Positions 10,193 through 18,432 of a stretch of DNA of 64,000 nt are shown one piece after another. Each line of letters begins with the position of its first letter. Position 1 is the stretch's first letter. A program made the translations under genes and the position numbers. Location of the stretch: the NCBI RefSeq assembly GCF_024347075.1, contig NZ_AP024900.1, positions 1,736,001 through 1,800,000 on the forward strand, read 5' to 3'. The notes below the pieces were generated by a model. That model saw only the letters and a program-made list of their open reading frames with translations. It was not told the DNA's origin and did no database searches. This DNA is from Vibrio rarus (GTDB lineage: Bacteria > Pseudomonadota > Gammaproteobacteria > Enterobacterales > Vibrionaceae).

Positions 10193-10770
10193 TATTGCGC
10201 CATCCCTATTAATTGCTTTCTCTGTTTTGGATATTCTGTATTCGGTGACAGCCAAATAGCCAAAAACGCATCGTTTAGCGCTTCATCATCAATGTGACCA
10301 CGCATTTCTGTGACGCCATCATTACGAATATAAATAAATGCTCCCCCCTGACCGTCGCTGATATACACCAACTGTTCGCCATTGGCCACATCTGGATAAA
10401 TGCCCCCTAAACGTCGAGCCCACGGTTGCCATTGATCTTGCCCATAACCTAAGTGTTGCCATTGTTTTTTGGTTTCTTTTAATAAATGTTGTTTTGAAAT
10501 GTCTCGCTCATAGGTAATGGATAACGCCAGTGGATGAGGGGTAATATCCACACCCACTTGATAGCGACCTTGTGGCGCACGCAACTCTGAAGTGTAAATA
10601 TCAAAAAACAGCACGTTTAAATCGGCCTTACCTACGGTAGGCCATTGAGCCCACTGTTGCGTCTGTTGACCGATGGTGTTTGGCTGAGCCATAGAAGAAG
10701 TAGAGGTGAAAAAAGTACTGAGCATAACAACAGCGCTTCCAATAACAACATTAATCTGAATTTTGCTCAT
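10192..10770 (-). CDS. Chalcone isomerase-like secreted protein
   Basis: A 192-residue protein with a signal peptide (cleavage likely after SSMA) and a chalcone-isomerase-like domain (WPTVGKADLNVLFFDIYTSEL, DISKQHLLKET, later DAFLAIWL). Bacterial members of this fold have no known flavonoid role; a fatty-acid or lipid-binding function is plausible from the fold's plant relatives and from the operon. It overlaps the DUF2878 gene by 20 bases and the DUF3833 gene by one. Confidence 0.82.
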   Translation of the reverse strand: MSKIQINVVIGSAVVMLSTFFTSTSSMAQPNTIGQQTQQWAQWPTVGKADLNVLFFDIYTSELRAPQGRYQVGVDITPHPLALSITYERDISKQHLLKETKKQWQHLGYGQDQWQPWARRLGGIYPDVANGEQLVYISDGQGGAFIYIRNDGVTEMRGHIDDEALNDAFLAIWLSPNTEYPKQRKQLIGMAQ

Positions 10771-11281
10771 GATCCAATCCCTTACCTTGCTTTTGTAACA
10801 CGTTTAGGGAGTAAATCATCGCAGTCAGTAAGCAAAACCATTCAACAAACACTATCACCAAGGTAATAACTGTTGAGTAGGGCCAATGTACCGCTGCAAA
10901 CTTCAGTCCAGCATAATAACTGCCGGCGGCTCCCAACGCTCCTACTATACATACGATAAACTTAGGGAAATGGGTCAAAATGGTGCGCATTTGATAGGCA
11001 TACCAAACAAAAATACCCCATAACAACAGCAACCACAGCGGCAACCATGGGGTTGGAAAAATAAATAACCCTGTGTATTGATTAAAGGAATCCAACACTA
11101 TGCCACATAGCACAAAGCCCACCAGCCACCTAAGGTGAATGTCACGCTGCCAATAAGAAAACACCACGCTAGCTACAACCGCGATAACTAACCAAACTTG
11201 AGTGCTCTCTTGACCCAGCACAGCTAAAAACCACAACAGCTGAAACCACACTGATTTCACCAACAAGGGCTTATTCATCAT
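10751..11281 (-). CDS. DUF2878 membrane protein
   Basis: The 176-residue product has five to six hydrophobic segments and matches the DUF2878 pattern (FQLLWFLAVLGQ at the start, PWLPLWLLLLWGIFVWY in the middle, SYYAGLKFAAV near the end). No function is known for the family. It starts four bases after the CFA-synthase-like gene and overlaps the chalcone-isomerase-like gene, so it is an integral part of the operon. Confidence 0.83.
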   Translation of the reverse strand: MMNKPLLVKSVWFQLLWFLAVLGQESTQVWLVIAVVASVVFSYWQRDIHLRWLVGFVLCGIVLDSFNQYTGLFIFPTPWLPLWLLLLWGIFVWYAYQMRTILTHFPKFIVCIVGALGAAGSYYAGLKFAAVHWPYSTVITLVIVFVEWFCLLTAMIYSLNVLQKQGKGLDHEQNSD

Positions 11282-11285
11282 CGGC

Positions 11286-12560
11286 CTATTGTGGGTTTCT
11301 AAATGTAAGGTGCACCGTGCTAATACGTTGGGCTAAAAAGCCGCCTTCACAATAACAAAGGTAATAGCGCCACATGCGCATAAATCGCTCATCATAGCCT
11401 AAAGTGGCAAGCTCTTTTTCTGCCTGATTAAAGCGATGTAACCACTCCCTTAGGGTGCGAGCGTAGTCCATGCCTATATCATGCAGATCGTGTAATACTA
11501 ATTGGCTGTGCTGGGTGGTTTGTTGTAACAGATGAGTCACGGAAGGGAGAAATCCGCCAGGGAAAATGTACTTTTGGATAAAGTCGACACTGTTGCAGTA
11601 AGCGTCGAAACGCTGATCGGCAATAGTGATGGCCTGAATGGCCATAATAGCCCCTGGCTTCAATAGTCGTTGGCAGGTGGTGATGTATGAGGGCAGATAC
11701 GCCTTCCCTACTGCCTCTATCATTTCAATAGAAACTAGCTTGTCGTATTGCCTTTCTAAGTCTCGATAGTCTTTCTTTAATAAGGTAATACGCTGCGAAA
11801 GCCCCGCCTGTTCTACTTTTTGTTTCGCATAGCTAAACTGTTCTTCGGAAATGGTGGTGGTGGTCACGCGGCAACCGTATGTTTGCGCCATATAGATGGC
11901 CATAGCGCCCCATCCAGTACCGATTTCTATTACATGATCTTCAGCCTTTAGCTGTAATTGTTGACACAATCGGTCCATTTTATTTATTTGTGCTTGCTCT
12001 AGTGTGTCGTCGTCTTGGTGATAGAGCGCGGCGGAATAAAGCATGTTACTGTCCAAAAAACGCGTGTATAACTGATTGCCTAAATCATAATGGGCACCAA
12101 TATTTTTTTTCGAATTGGCGTGCGTGTTGCGGTTTAACCAATGCCCAGCTTTATACGCCCAGCGTTTAAGCACACTTTGCTTGCTACTCATGCCATCCAA
12201 AGTATTCAGATTACGGGCCATAAACTCCATCACCGCCGTCAAGTCACAACTTTCCCACATTCCGTCAATATAGGCTTCCCCTGCGGCGATACTTCCACCA
12301 CTGAGCAGTCGCGTATAAAAATCTGGGTGCAGTATTTCAATACTGGCATGAAACGGGTGACGGCTAAGGCCAAACTCTTGTAACGAAACCTGACTATCAA
12401 ATCGCTCTATGAGGGTAAGTGAGCCATAACTCACATTGTGCAGATAATTAAAAATTAAAGCACGAGCGGAGCGTTGCCAAGGTGAGAGCATCTTTTCAAT
12501 GGCGGGATTGTTGTGCAGAACGCCCTGCTTTGCGATCAATAAGGACTTAGTGTTGTGCAT
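11286..12560 (-). CDS. Cyclopropane-fatty-acyl-phospholipid synthase family methyltransferase
   Basis: This family transfers a methyl or methylene group from S-adenosylmethionine to the double bond of fatty acyl chains in membrane phospholipids. The 424-residue product has the N-terminal lipid-binding region, the family motif AHYDLGN, the SAM site VIEIGTGWGAM and the following TTTTISEEQ, and YIFPGGFLPS. Its length fits the family. Whether it makes a cyclopropane, or a methylated chain used as a furan-fatty-acid precursor, cannot be decided from sequence. It lies between DUF1365 and DUF2878 genes rather than alone as the housekeeping cfa does, so I leave the symbol blank. Confidence 0.9.
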   Translation of the reverse strand: MHNTKSLLIAKQGVLHNNPAIEKMLSPWQRSARALIFNYLHNVSYGSLTLIERFDSQVSLQEFGLSRHPFHASIEILHPDFYTRLLSGGSIAAGEAYIDGMWESCDLTAVMEFMARNLNTLDGMSSKQSVLKRWAYKAGHWLNRNTHANSKKNIGAHYDLGNQLYTRFLDSNMLYSAALYHQDDDTLEQAQINKMDRLCQQLQLKAEDHVIEIGTGWGAMAIYMAQTYGCRVTTTTISEEQFSYAKQKVEQAGLSQRITLLKKDYRDLERQYDKLVSIEMIEAVGKAYLPSYITTCQRLLKPGAIMAIQAITIADQRFDAYCNSVDFIQKYIFPGGFLPSVTHLLQQTTQHSQLVLHDLHDIGMDYARTLREWLHRFNQAEKELATLGYDERFMRMWRYYLCYCEGGFLAQRISTVHLTFRNPQ

Positions 12561-12585
12561 AATGAAAAGCCTCCTGCTTTACCTA

Positions 12586-13320
12586 TTATTTATGTTTCGC
12601 TGGGTGCGCGTATAGCGGCACTTTCTTTAACCATAACTTCAGCGCATGCCAGTAAATGCCTACTATCATTTTTACTGCCATTATTGGCGTAGAGATCAAT
12701 TGTTTAATTAAATTTTTACTGGTAAATGGATAACCTTTCATCATCAATGTGGCATCAAACTCCTTTGTCTGCCGATGACACTCTAGATGAACCAGTAAAC
12801 GGCGCGATAGTGGCTTGAGCTTCCAAACATACTGTTGCTGTAACGGGTTAAACGGTGACACATGAAATTGCTTCTCATGCTGCCAATTTTCACTGTTGAT
12901 TCCCGGTTGCGCACTAATGGCATAGTAGTGACGTTCATTCCAAGGCGTGTTACTCACCTCCGCTAATAATGTGCGCCATTGCCCTTTGTCATCATAAACA
13001 TAGTAGAAATTCACTGGACTAAAATAGAGACCTAAATACCTAAGGTGCACCACAGCCAAAACCTTGCCGCTATAACTCTCCCCTGTCAGTTGCAACACTT
13101 TGCGTTGCACCGCACTTTTAAGGCATCCCTCTCCCACGTAATCGGCGCGACGAAAGCGCGCCCAGTGCCACCACCTTTGGCCAAAGCCCCATACCGTTTG
13201 TTGCAGTGTTTCCATCTCATCCAGATCAATGCACGGCATAAATATGGGATAGTTCAGATCATGTTTCACGGGGGTAAAGCGGCGATGCCTTACCTCACCT
13301 AGCATCAGGGCACTCTTCAT
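12586..13320 (-). CDS. DUF1365 protein
   Basis: A 244-residue DUF1365 protein (start MKSALMLGEVRHRRFTPVKH, then YFSPVNFYYVYDD and HVSPFNP). The family has no proven reaction, but it is very often beside a flavin amine oxidase and a CFA-synthase-like gene, as here. Its ATG overlaps the stop of the amine oxidase gene (ATGA), and the CFA-like gene follows after 25 bases. Confidence 0.88.
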   Translation of the reverse strand: MKSALMLGEVRHRRFTPVKHDLNYPIFMPCIDLDEMETLQQTVWGFGQRWWHWARFRRADYVGEGCLKSAVQRKVLQLTGESYSGKVLAVVHLRYLGLYFSPVNFYYVYDDKGQWRTLLAEVSNTPWNERHYYAISAQPGINSENWQHEKQFHVSPFNPLQQQYVWKLKPLSRRLLVHLECHRQTKEFDATLMMKGYPFTSKNLIKQLISTPIMAVKMIVGIYWHALKLWLKKVPLYAHPAKHK

Positions 13321-14735
13321 GCGGCGCCCTGTTGCGGCTTAGCTGCCTGTGGTTTAGCTGCCTGTGGTTTAGTTGCCCGTGGTTTCGTTGACAGTGGTTT
13401 AGTTGCAGACGATGATTGGGATTGGCTTAAGGTCTTTTTACTGACCTGAGTTAAATGAGAAGCAATAGGGTCACCGCAGGTTAACCCCTCAATGCCCTTC
13501 ACCACATTCAGTGCACTGACCACGCCATCTTCGTGAAATCCATTTCTCCAATATGCGCCACAAAACCAGCTGTTGTTTTTCCCCTGTAATTCATGGGCAC
13601 GTTGCTGCGCGGCTATCGACGGCAAGCTAAACACTGGATGATCATAAATAAAGGTCTTTAATACCTTTTGTTTATTGATATTAGCGCCATTGTTGAGGGA
13701 GACACAAAAGGTGTGCGGTGATCGAATATGTTGCAGGATATTCATGTTATATGTCAGCGTTGGCTGCTTGTGCTGTTGGTTGTGGCCCCCTTCAATGTAG
13801 TAATTCCAAGAAGCCCACGCTTTAGACCGTTTTGGTAGCCATTGTTCATCGGTATGTAAAATCACTTCATTGGCTTGATAGCGCATACAGCCAAGAATGT
13901 CATTCTCCACCGCGGTGCTTTCTTCTCCAAGGATCTTCAGTGCTTGGTCACTATGACAGGCAAAAATCACTTGGTCGAAGCTCTGCCACTCCCCGTTCAC
14001 CTGCAACTTGATACCAGCTGAGGTCCTTTGCACTTTTTCAACGGCACTGCGTAACTGAATGTTATCGGCAAAGCCTCGGCATAAAGGCTCAATATAGGCA
14101 CGCGATCCCCCTTCAATGACATACCATTGTGGCCTGTTTTTGATGTCTAATAAGCCGTGATTTAAAAAAAAGCGTAAGAAAAAAGTCAACGGGAAAGCGC
14201 GCATGTCTGCCAATGTGGATGACCAAATGGCAGCCCCCATGGGTAAGATGTAGTTTTCGCTAAAATAATCACTAAACTGGTGCTGCTGTAAAAATGTACC
14301 CAATGTTTGATCATTAACAGACTCGTCGGCCACTACGGTTTTTGCTAGCTTATTAAAGCGAATTATCTCTCTAATAAAGGCATAAAACTTAGGGTTAAAC
14401 CAGTTTCGTTTTTGCGCAAATAAATGGCTCAGTCCGTGGCCATTGTATTCCAAACCATTACCATCATTGCGCACGCTAAAGCTCATTTGCGTCGCTCTGC
14501 CCTTAACCCCAATTTCATTCATCATCTGTATAAAATTAGGGTAGGTTCTGTCGTTATAGACAATAAACCCCGTATCCACACTGTAGGACACCCCTTCCAC
14601 TACAACATCCACGGTAGCGGTATGCCCACCAATATAGTCGTTAGCTTCAAAAAGGGTGACATCATGTTGCTGGTGTAGACGATATGCGCAAGTTAAACCG
14701 GAAATACCTGTGCCAATAATTGCTATTTTCATCAC
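13317..14735 (-). CDS. FAD-dependent amine oxidase-like protein with repetitive C-terminal tail
   Basis: The 472-residue product begins with a dinucleotide-binding fold (IAIIGTGISGLTCAYRL) and the acidic end of strand two (LFEANDYIGGHT), as in flavin amine oxidases and desaturase-like oxidoreductases. Relatives in this operon context are predicted to oxidise or desaturate acyl chains. The last 40 residues are a K/P/A/Q-rich low-complexity tail with repeats of TKPQAAKP type, encoded by a 15-bp tandem repeat, and not expected in the enzyme core. Four-base overlaps with both neighbours show tight coupling. Confidence 0.88.
   Translation of the reverse strand: MMKIAIIGTGISGLTCAYRLHQQHDVTLFEANDYIGGHTATVDVVVEGVSYSVDTGFIVYNDRTYPNFIQMMNEIGVKGRATQMSFSVRNDGNGLEYNGHGLSHLFAQKRNWFNPKFYAFIREIIRFNKLAKTVVADESVNDQTLGTFLQQHQFSDYFSENYILPMGAAIWSSTLADMRAFPLTFFLRFFLNHGLLDIKNRPQWYVIEGGSRAYIEPLCRGFADNIQLRSAVEKVQRTSAGIKLQVNGEWQSFDQVIFACHSDQALKILGEESTAVENDILGCMRYQANEVILHTDEQWLPKRSKAWASWNYYIEGGHNQQHKQPTLTYNMNILQHIRSPHTFCVSLNNGANINKQKVLKTFIYDHPVFSLPSIAAQQRAHELQGKNNSWFCGAYWRNGFHEDGVVSALNVVKGIEGLTCGDPIASHLTQVSKKTLSQSQSSSATKPLSTKPRATKPQAAKPQAAKPQQGAA
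13337..13410. repeat. Short tandem repeat, 15-bp units, at the 3' end of the amine oxidase gene
   Basis: About five imperfect units of CCTGTGGTTTAGCTG type lie in tandem. In frame they encode the TKP/AAKP tail. Unit number could vary by slippage without breaking the frame. Confidence 0.75.
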
Positions 14736-15463
14736 TGTTTATCCTTAATCAGTTTTTTGGCCAAACCCTGCTGTATTGAGTAGGGTAAACTGCCCAAAAG
14801 CCTTAATATCCAAGTAAAGCGTTTCGGAAAATAAATGTGCGATTTGCCTAAACTTATGCCGTGCTTAATCGCCTTTGATGCCTCTTTTACTGTTACCATC
14901 ATTGGCATTGGAAAATCATTTTTATCCGTTAATGGTGTTTTCACAAAGCCAGGAAAAACTGTGCTAACTTTAATCCCTTTGTGCGCCAAATCTATGGCCA
15001 GTGTGCGCGCTAAATAACTCACCGCCGCTTTAGAAGCGCCATAGGCCTCAGCTCTTGGTAAAGCCATCTCACTGGCGATAGAACCCACTATCACCAAATG
15101 ATCTTTAGGGGCAAAATTCCCCTGAGCCCCTTCTATACAATTGGCTAATCCTACGACGTTAATGGCAAACACCCTTTGTATCAGCGACGCGTCCATCACC
15201 CCATTATTGAGATATTCGCAATCCCCAGCATTAAACAGCCAAGTTGTGGGCTTAGGATCAAGTTTGTCTAAGGCCACTTTACACGAGGCTAAATCGGTAA
15301 TATCAAATTGCAAAGGCATCACGTTTTCACTCATAGTACTGAGCGTTTGCAATTGGGCTGCATTACGGCCACAGGCATACACTTGCCACCCCTCATTGGC
15401 ATAGTCTCTCGCCAACTGTTCACCTATGCCGGAGGTGGCGCCGGTAATTAGAATCGTCTTCAT
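14732..15463 (-). CDS. Short-chain dehydrogenase/reductase in the lipid operon
   Basis: A 243-residue classical SDR: cofactor motif TGATSGIG near the N-terminus, NAG in the fourth strand, and the catalytic YGASK. SDR enzymes use NAD(P)H to reduce or oxidise alcohol/ketone groups; the substrate is unknown, but the context points to an acyl or lipid intermediate. It overlaps both the SnoaL-like gene before it and the amine oxidase gene after it by four bases. Confidence 0.88.
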   Translation of the reverse strand: MKTILITGATSGIGEQLARDYANEGWQVYACGRNAAQLQTLSTMSENVMPLQFDITDLASCKVALDKLDPKPTTWLFNAGDCEYLNNGVMDASLIQRVFAINVVGLANCIEGAQGNFAPKDHLVIVGSIASEMALPRAEAYGASKAAVSYLARTLAIDLAHKGIKVSTVFPGFVKTPLTDKNDFPMPMMVTVKEASKAIKHGISLGKSHIYFPKRFTWILRLLGSLPYSIQQGLAKKLIKDKQ

Positions 15464-15882
15464 GCTTGACCTAACCGTTTTTTGATAGCTCTAATCACGC
15501 TGCCCAATACCGGCAGGTGTTCATAGAGCATTTCACCCATATCAAAATAATCACGATGATGAATAATTTTGCCTCGGCGGAACTTAATATGACTGACCCC
15601 CTGCACGGCCACATCTTTACCACGGTTGAGCTTTGGGTGACGTAAATACATAGTCCAGATAATAAAGCCACTGTCGTCCACTTGATGTTGGCTTTTAATG
15701 TCAAAGCGGCAATCAATGACATTTTGGTACAAGGTATGAAAATATTGAGACAAGGCATCCCAACCATTGAGGGTGTGCGCCGAATCCTCAAATACCACGT
15801 CTTGATGGTAGATCTGAGCCAGATCTTGCAAGGTCTCTTTACTCAGTTTTTGGTATACGTCCGCGACGTTATCGATATCCAT
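15460..15882 (-). CDS. SnoaL-like / NTF2-fold protein, first gene of the lipid operon
   Basis: The 140-residue product is a single NTF2/SnoaL-like domain (LAQIYHQDVVFEDSAHTLNG, WTMYLRHPKLNRG, then HIKFRRGKIIHHRDYFDMGE). Such folds are small enzymes or binding proteins; no function can be given. I prefer the ATG at 15882 because an AGGGAA site lies in front of it; the frame stays open to an ATG at 15912. A candidate ECF-type promoter lies about 140 bases upstream. Confidence 0.83.
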   Translation of the reverse strand: MDIDNVADVYQKLSKETLQDLAQIYHQDVVFEDSAHTLNGWDALSQYFHTLYQNVIDCRFDIKSQHQVDDSGFIIWTMYLRHPKLNRGKDVAVQGVSHIKFRRGKIIHHRDYFDMGEMLYEHLPVLGSVIRAIKKRLGQA

Positions 15883-16022
15883 GATCCATTCCCTAATAGC
15901 TATGACAGACATTCCCTTCCTGCCGGGCTGATGCTAATCGTTATCCGTTTTCGATTGGCTCAATAACACCTTAATTGACTTAGAGCTGTACCAATTAAAA
16001 TGTAGTGTATTTTTCTATTAAC

Positions 16023-16048
16023 TACGTGATTTACAAAATAAAGGATCA
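16023..16048 (-). promoter_or_regulatory. Candidate RpoE/ChrR-type ECF sigma promoter for the lipid operon
   Basis: Read on the minus strand, TGATCC is followed after 16 bases by CGTA. This resembles the promoter of ECF sigma factors controlled by ChrR anti-sigma factors, whose regulon in other proteobacteria includes photolyase, CFA-synthase-like, DUF1365 and amine-oxidase genes. It lies directly after the htpX terminator and about 140 bases before the first gene. The match is by eye; no sigma factor gene is in the window. Confidence 0.6.
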
Positions 16049-16049
16049 A

Positions 16050-16083
16050 AAAAAAAGCTTGGTGAATACACCAAGCTTTTTAA
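16050..16083 (-). terminator. Rho-independent terminator after htpX
   Basis: Perfect stem AAGCTTGGTG / CACCAAGCTT with a four-base loop, followed on the minus strand by a run of T. Confidence 0.9.
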
Positions 16084-16101
16084 AGGCAATACATTTTTGA
16101 T

Positions 16102-16977
16102 TTAGAAATGTTGAGTATTTCGCAACGCATCAATGCGCTTATCCAGAGGAGGATGGGACATTAGCAACTCAGTTAATGAGCTTTTACCATTGATACCAAA
16201 GGCCATCATCGACCCTTCCAGTTGTGGCTCATGACTGGTTTTTAAACGCTCAAGAGCGGCAATCATTTTATGCTTACCCACCAATTGCGCCGCTCCCGCA
16301 TCCGCATGGAATTCACGTTTACGGCTATACCACATAGTGATGAAGCTGGCGAGGAAGCCAAATACCAATTCCAGCACCATAGACACACCGAAGTACACCA
16401 TCATGTTACTGCCCCCTTCACCCTCATCATTGTTATTATTTGCCACTATGTTGGCAATAAAACGAGATAGGAAGATAACAAAGGTATTCACCACACCTTG
16501 CATTAAGGTCATAGTGACCATGTCACCATTGGCAATATGGCTCACTTCATGCGCCAATACAGCTTCGGCTTCATCTTGAGTCATGTTATTGAGTAACCCA
16601 GTAGAAACAGCAACTAAAGAGTCGTTGCGCTTGGCCCCAGTGGCAAATGCGTTAATATCCGCTGAATCGTATACCGCCACTGTCGGCATACCAATACCCG
16701 CTTGCTGGGCCTGACGAGATACCGTTTCAATCAACCAATGCTCTGTTTGGTTACGCGGGCTTTCAATCACTTGACCACCCACAGAACGCAAGGCCATGCC
16801 TTTTGACATCATGAGTGAGATTAACGATCCACCAAAGCCAAATACGGCCGCGAGTACCAACAGACCAGACAAACTTCCCGATTGAATACCGGTAAAGGCA
16901 TATACAAGGTTTAAAACGACACTCAATACTGCAATTACAGCAAGGTTAGTCAGTAAAAATAACGCTACGCGCTTCAT
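16102..16977 (-). CDS. htpX: Membrane zinc protease HtpX
   Basis: HtpX is an inner-membrane M48 metalloprotease that helps degrade misfolded membrane proteins with FtsH. The 291-residue product has two N-terminal membrane segments, the zinc motif HEVSH at residues 143-147, two further hydrophobic segments and the third-ligand region [13 protein letters not shown]. The length is normal. It is monocistronic, with its own terminator. Confidence 0.97.
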   Translation of the reverse strand: MKRVALFLLTNLAVIAVLSVVLNLVYAFTGIQSGSLSGLLVLAAVFGFGGSLISLMMSKGMALRSVGGQVIESPRNQTEHWLIETVSRQAQQAGIGMPTVAVYDSADINAFATGAKRNDSLVAVSTGLLNNMTQDEAEAVLAHEVSHIANGDMVTMTLMQGVVNTFVIFLSRFIANIVANNNNDEGEGGSNMMVYFGVSMVLELVFGFLASFITMWYSRKREFHADAGAAQLVGKHKMIAALERLKTSHEPQLEGSMMAFGINGKSSLTELLMSHPPLDKRIDALRNTQHF

Positions 16978-17072
16978 TCAATCTCTCCAAAGTAAGAAGC
17001 TAAAACTATCAAAGTGAATAACAATCAAGATACTAGACACTGAGACGCGGTGTGGGTTCCCCAATTTATGTA

Positions 17073-17234
17073 ACACCAATCGTACTAAATAACTGATCAT
17101 TCTAGCTTGTTAAAATACTCGATAACTGCGTTAGAATTTTTGATTGTAGAATAACTACTTATCGAAAAATTCTGCCTTGTTTTCGAGCATTTTTCCTGCG
17201 CTATTTCTGAACACTTACTTAGTGTGATTGGTAT
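17073..17234. repeat. Dispersed palindromic element, copy B (inverted)
   Basis: Full copy of 162 bp in the opposite orientation to copies A, C, E and F. It begins ACACCAATCGTACTAAATAA and ends TTAGTGTGATTGGTAT. It lies upstream of htpX, about 95 bases before that gene's start, and so may be near its promoter. Confidence 0.92.
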
Positions 17235-17443
17235 AAATAAGGCTCTCAATTGTCTTTGCAATTTTTTGCACTGATATTGTATACATATGATCAGCCTAGG
17301 CAAACTCAACAGCAGTAACAAATTGCTACAAAATGAGAGCTCTGCTAGCAATTGGCATTTTTTTTATGGAAGATTCTTGCTTAAAATCAATGAATGAGTC
17401 TACATATTAACCAGCAAGATGAATAATTAACAGGATGTACATT

Positions 17444-17608
17444 ATGGATGATGAAAGAAAACATGAAATGGCACTGGATATGCTTCGCTACCACCTAGGA
17501 ATGAGCAAAGAAGAAGCACAGGCTGAATTGGGGATCCGCAACAGTGAACCCATTGAGCAGCAAGTCATTAAAACACAATCTCATATTAGCAGTAAAAACG
17601 CGCAATAA
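17444..17608 (+). CDS. Small hypothetical protein, 54 residues
   Basis: The ORF starts with ATG after a good ribosome site (AGGAT, 7 bases before). The product is charged and soluble (MDDERKHEMALDMLRYHLGM, then SKEEAQAELGI and a polar tail ending KNAQ), and looks like one short helical hairpin. I do not recognise a family. The composition, start signal and its isolation between htpX and bioD make it a likely real small gene. Confidence 0.6.
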   Translation: MDDERKHEMALDMLRYHLGMSKEEAQAELGIRNSEPIEQQVIKTQSHISSKNAQ

Positions 17609-17702
17609 TCATCATTGGATGATTAACGGCCAGGGCTAACCTGCCACAGCCACCGTCGCAGTTACTGCCTCTAATTGGCGTAACGCTAACTGAATTGAAT
17701 TC

Positions 17703-17741
17703 ACCGTTTAAGGATCTGAATCCGTCACATCCTTAAACGGT
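17703..17741. terminator. Hairpin downstream of bioD
   Basis: Perfect 13-bp inverted repeat ACCGTTTAAGGAT / ATCCTTAAACGGT with a 13-base loop, 14 bases after the bioD stop. There is no clear T run on the minus strand, so it may act as an end-stabilising hairpin or a weak terminator. Confidence 0.5.
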
Positions 17742-17754
17742 AATTTAAAATCCA

Positions 17755-18432
17755 TTATACGAGGGCGTTGAGATTTATGTATTGACTTAAATCTTGCTCA
17801 TTAATATTGCGCATATAGGGGATTTCACCAATTTTAGGCGCGTCTATTTTTGCCTCTAAAAAAGCCACAATATCTTTATAGTGTTCTTCAAAAGGATTGA
17901 TACGATTGGCCACCCAACCGACAATATCTAATCCATCATGTTTAATCATTTCTTCGCTGAGTATGGCGTGATTTAAACAGCCTAATTTGATACCAACCAC
18001 TAAAACAACTGGGATTTTTTCTGCTACTACCCACTCGGATAAATAGCGCTCAGCCGTGATAGGAACCCGCCATCCTCCAGCCCCTTCAACTAAGACCACA
18101 TCGGCTTTCTCTTGATGTTGCAAAAGTTGCTCTGATAAGCGTTGTGTACAAACCTCTGTACCATCAATTCGCGCGGCAATATGGGGGGATGCCGGAGTCA
18201 CTAGTGCCACCGGATTCACTTGAGAATAGGGTAATGACACACTGGCGGCTTTTTGCAAACACAAGGCATCGCTATTGGTTAAGCCTTGTTCTGTTTGCTC
18301 TGAACCTGCGGCAACGGGTTTATAGCCAATGGTGGAAAAGCCTTGCTGATTAAATGCTTGTAATAAAGCTTTTGAAACCACGGTTTTACCAACGTCCGTA
18401 TCCGTCCCAGCGACAAAAAACGTTTTGTTCAT
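17755..18432 (-). CDS. bioD: Dethiobiotin synthetase BioD
   Basis: BioD uses ATP and bicarbonate to close the ureido ring of 7,8-diaminopelargonate, giving dethiobiotin. The product (225 residues) has the P-loop GTDTDVGKT at the N-terminus and VEGAGGWRVPI in the middle. I start it at the ATG at 18432, which overlaps the bioC stop (ATGA); the open frame runs seven codons further. Last gene of bioBFCD. Confidence 0.95.
   Translation of the reverse strand: MNKTFFVAGTDTDVGKTVVSKALLQAFNQQGFSTIGYKPVAAGSEQTEQGLTNSDALCLQKAASVSLPYSQVNPVALVTPASPHIAARIDGTEVCTQRLSEQLLQHQEKADVVLVEGAGGWRVPITAERYLSEWVVAEKIPVVLVVGIKLGCLNHAILSEEMIKHDGLDIVGWVANRINPFEEHYKDIVAFLEAKIDAPKIGEIPYMRNINEQDLSQYINLNALV

Noticed and set aside
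13337..13410. Possible CRISPR-like array
   Set aside because: Contiguous 15-bp units without spacers and in frame with coding sequence; a tandem repeat, not CRISPR.
15913..15966. A second ECF-like promoter (TGAGCC-N16-CGAT) nearer the SnoaL-like gene
   Set aside because: Both boxes deviate from the expected hexamers, while TGATCC-N16-CGTA upstream matches better.
17097..17351. 84-residue ORF on the minus strand
   Set aside because: It lies mostly inside repeat copy B and has no ribosome site; its frame is a by-product of the element.
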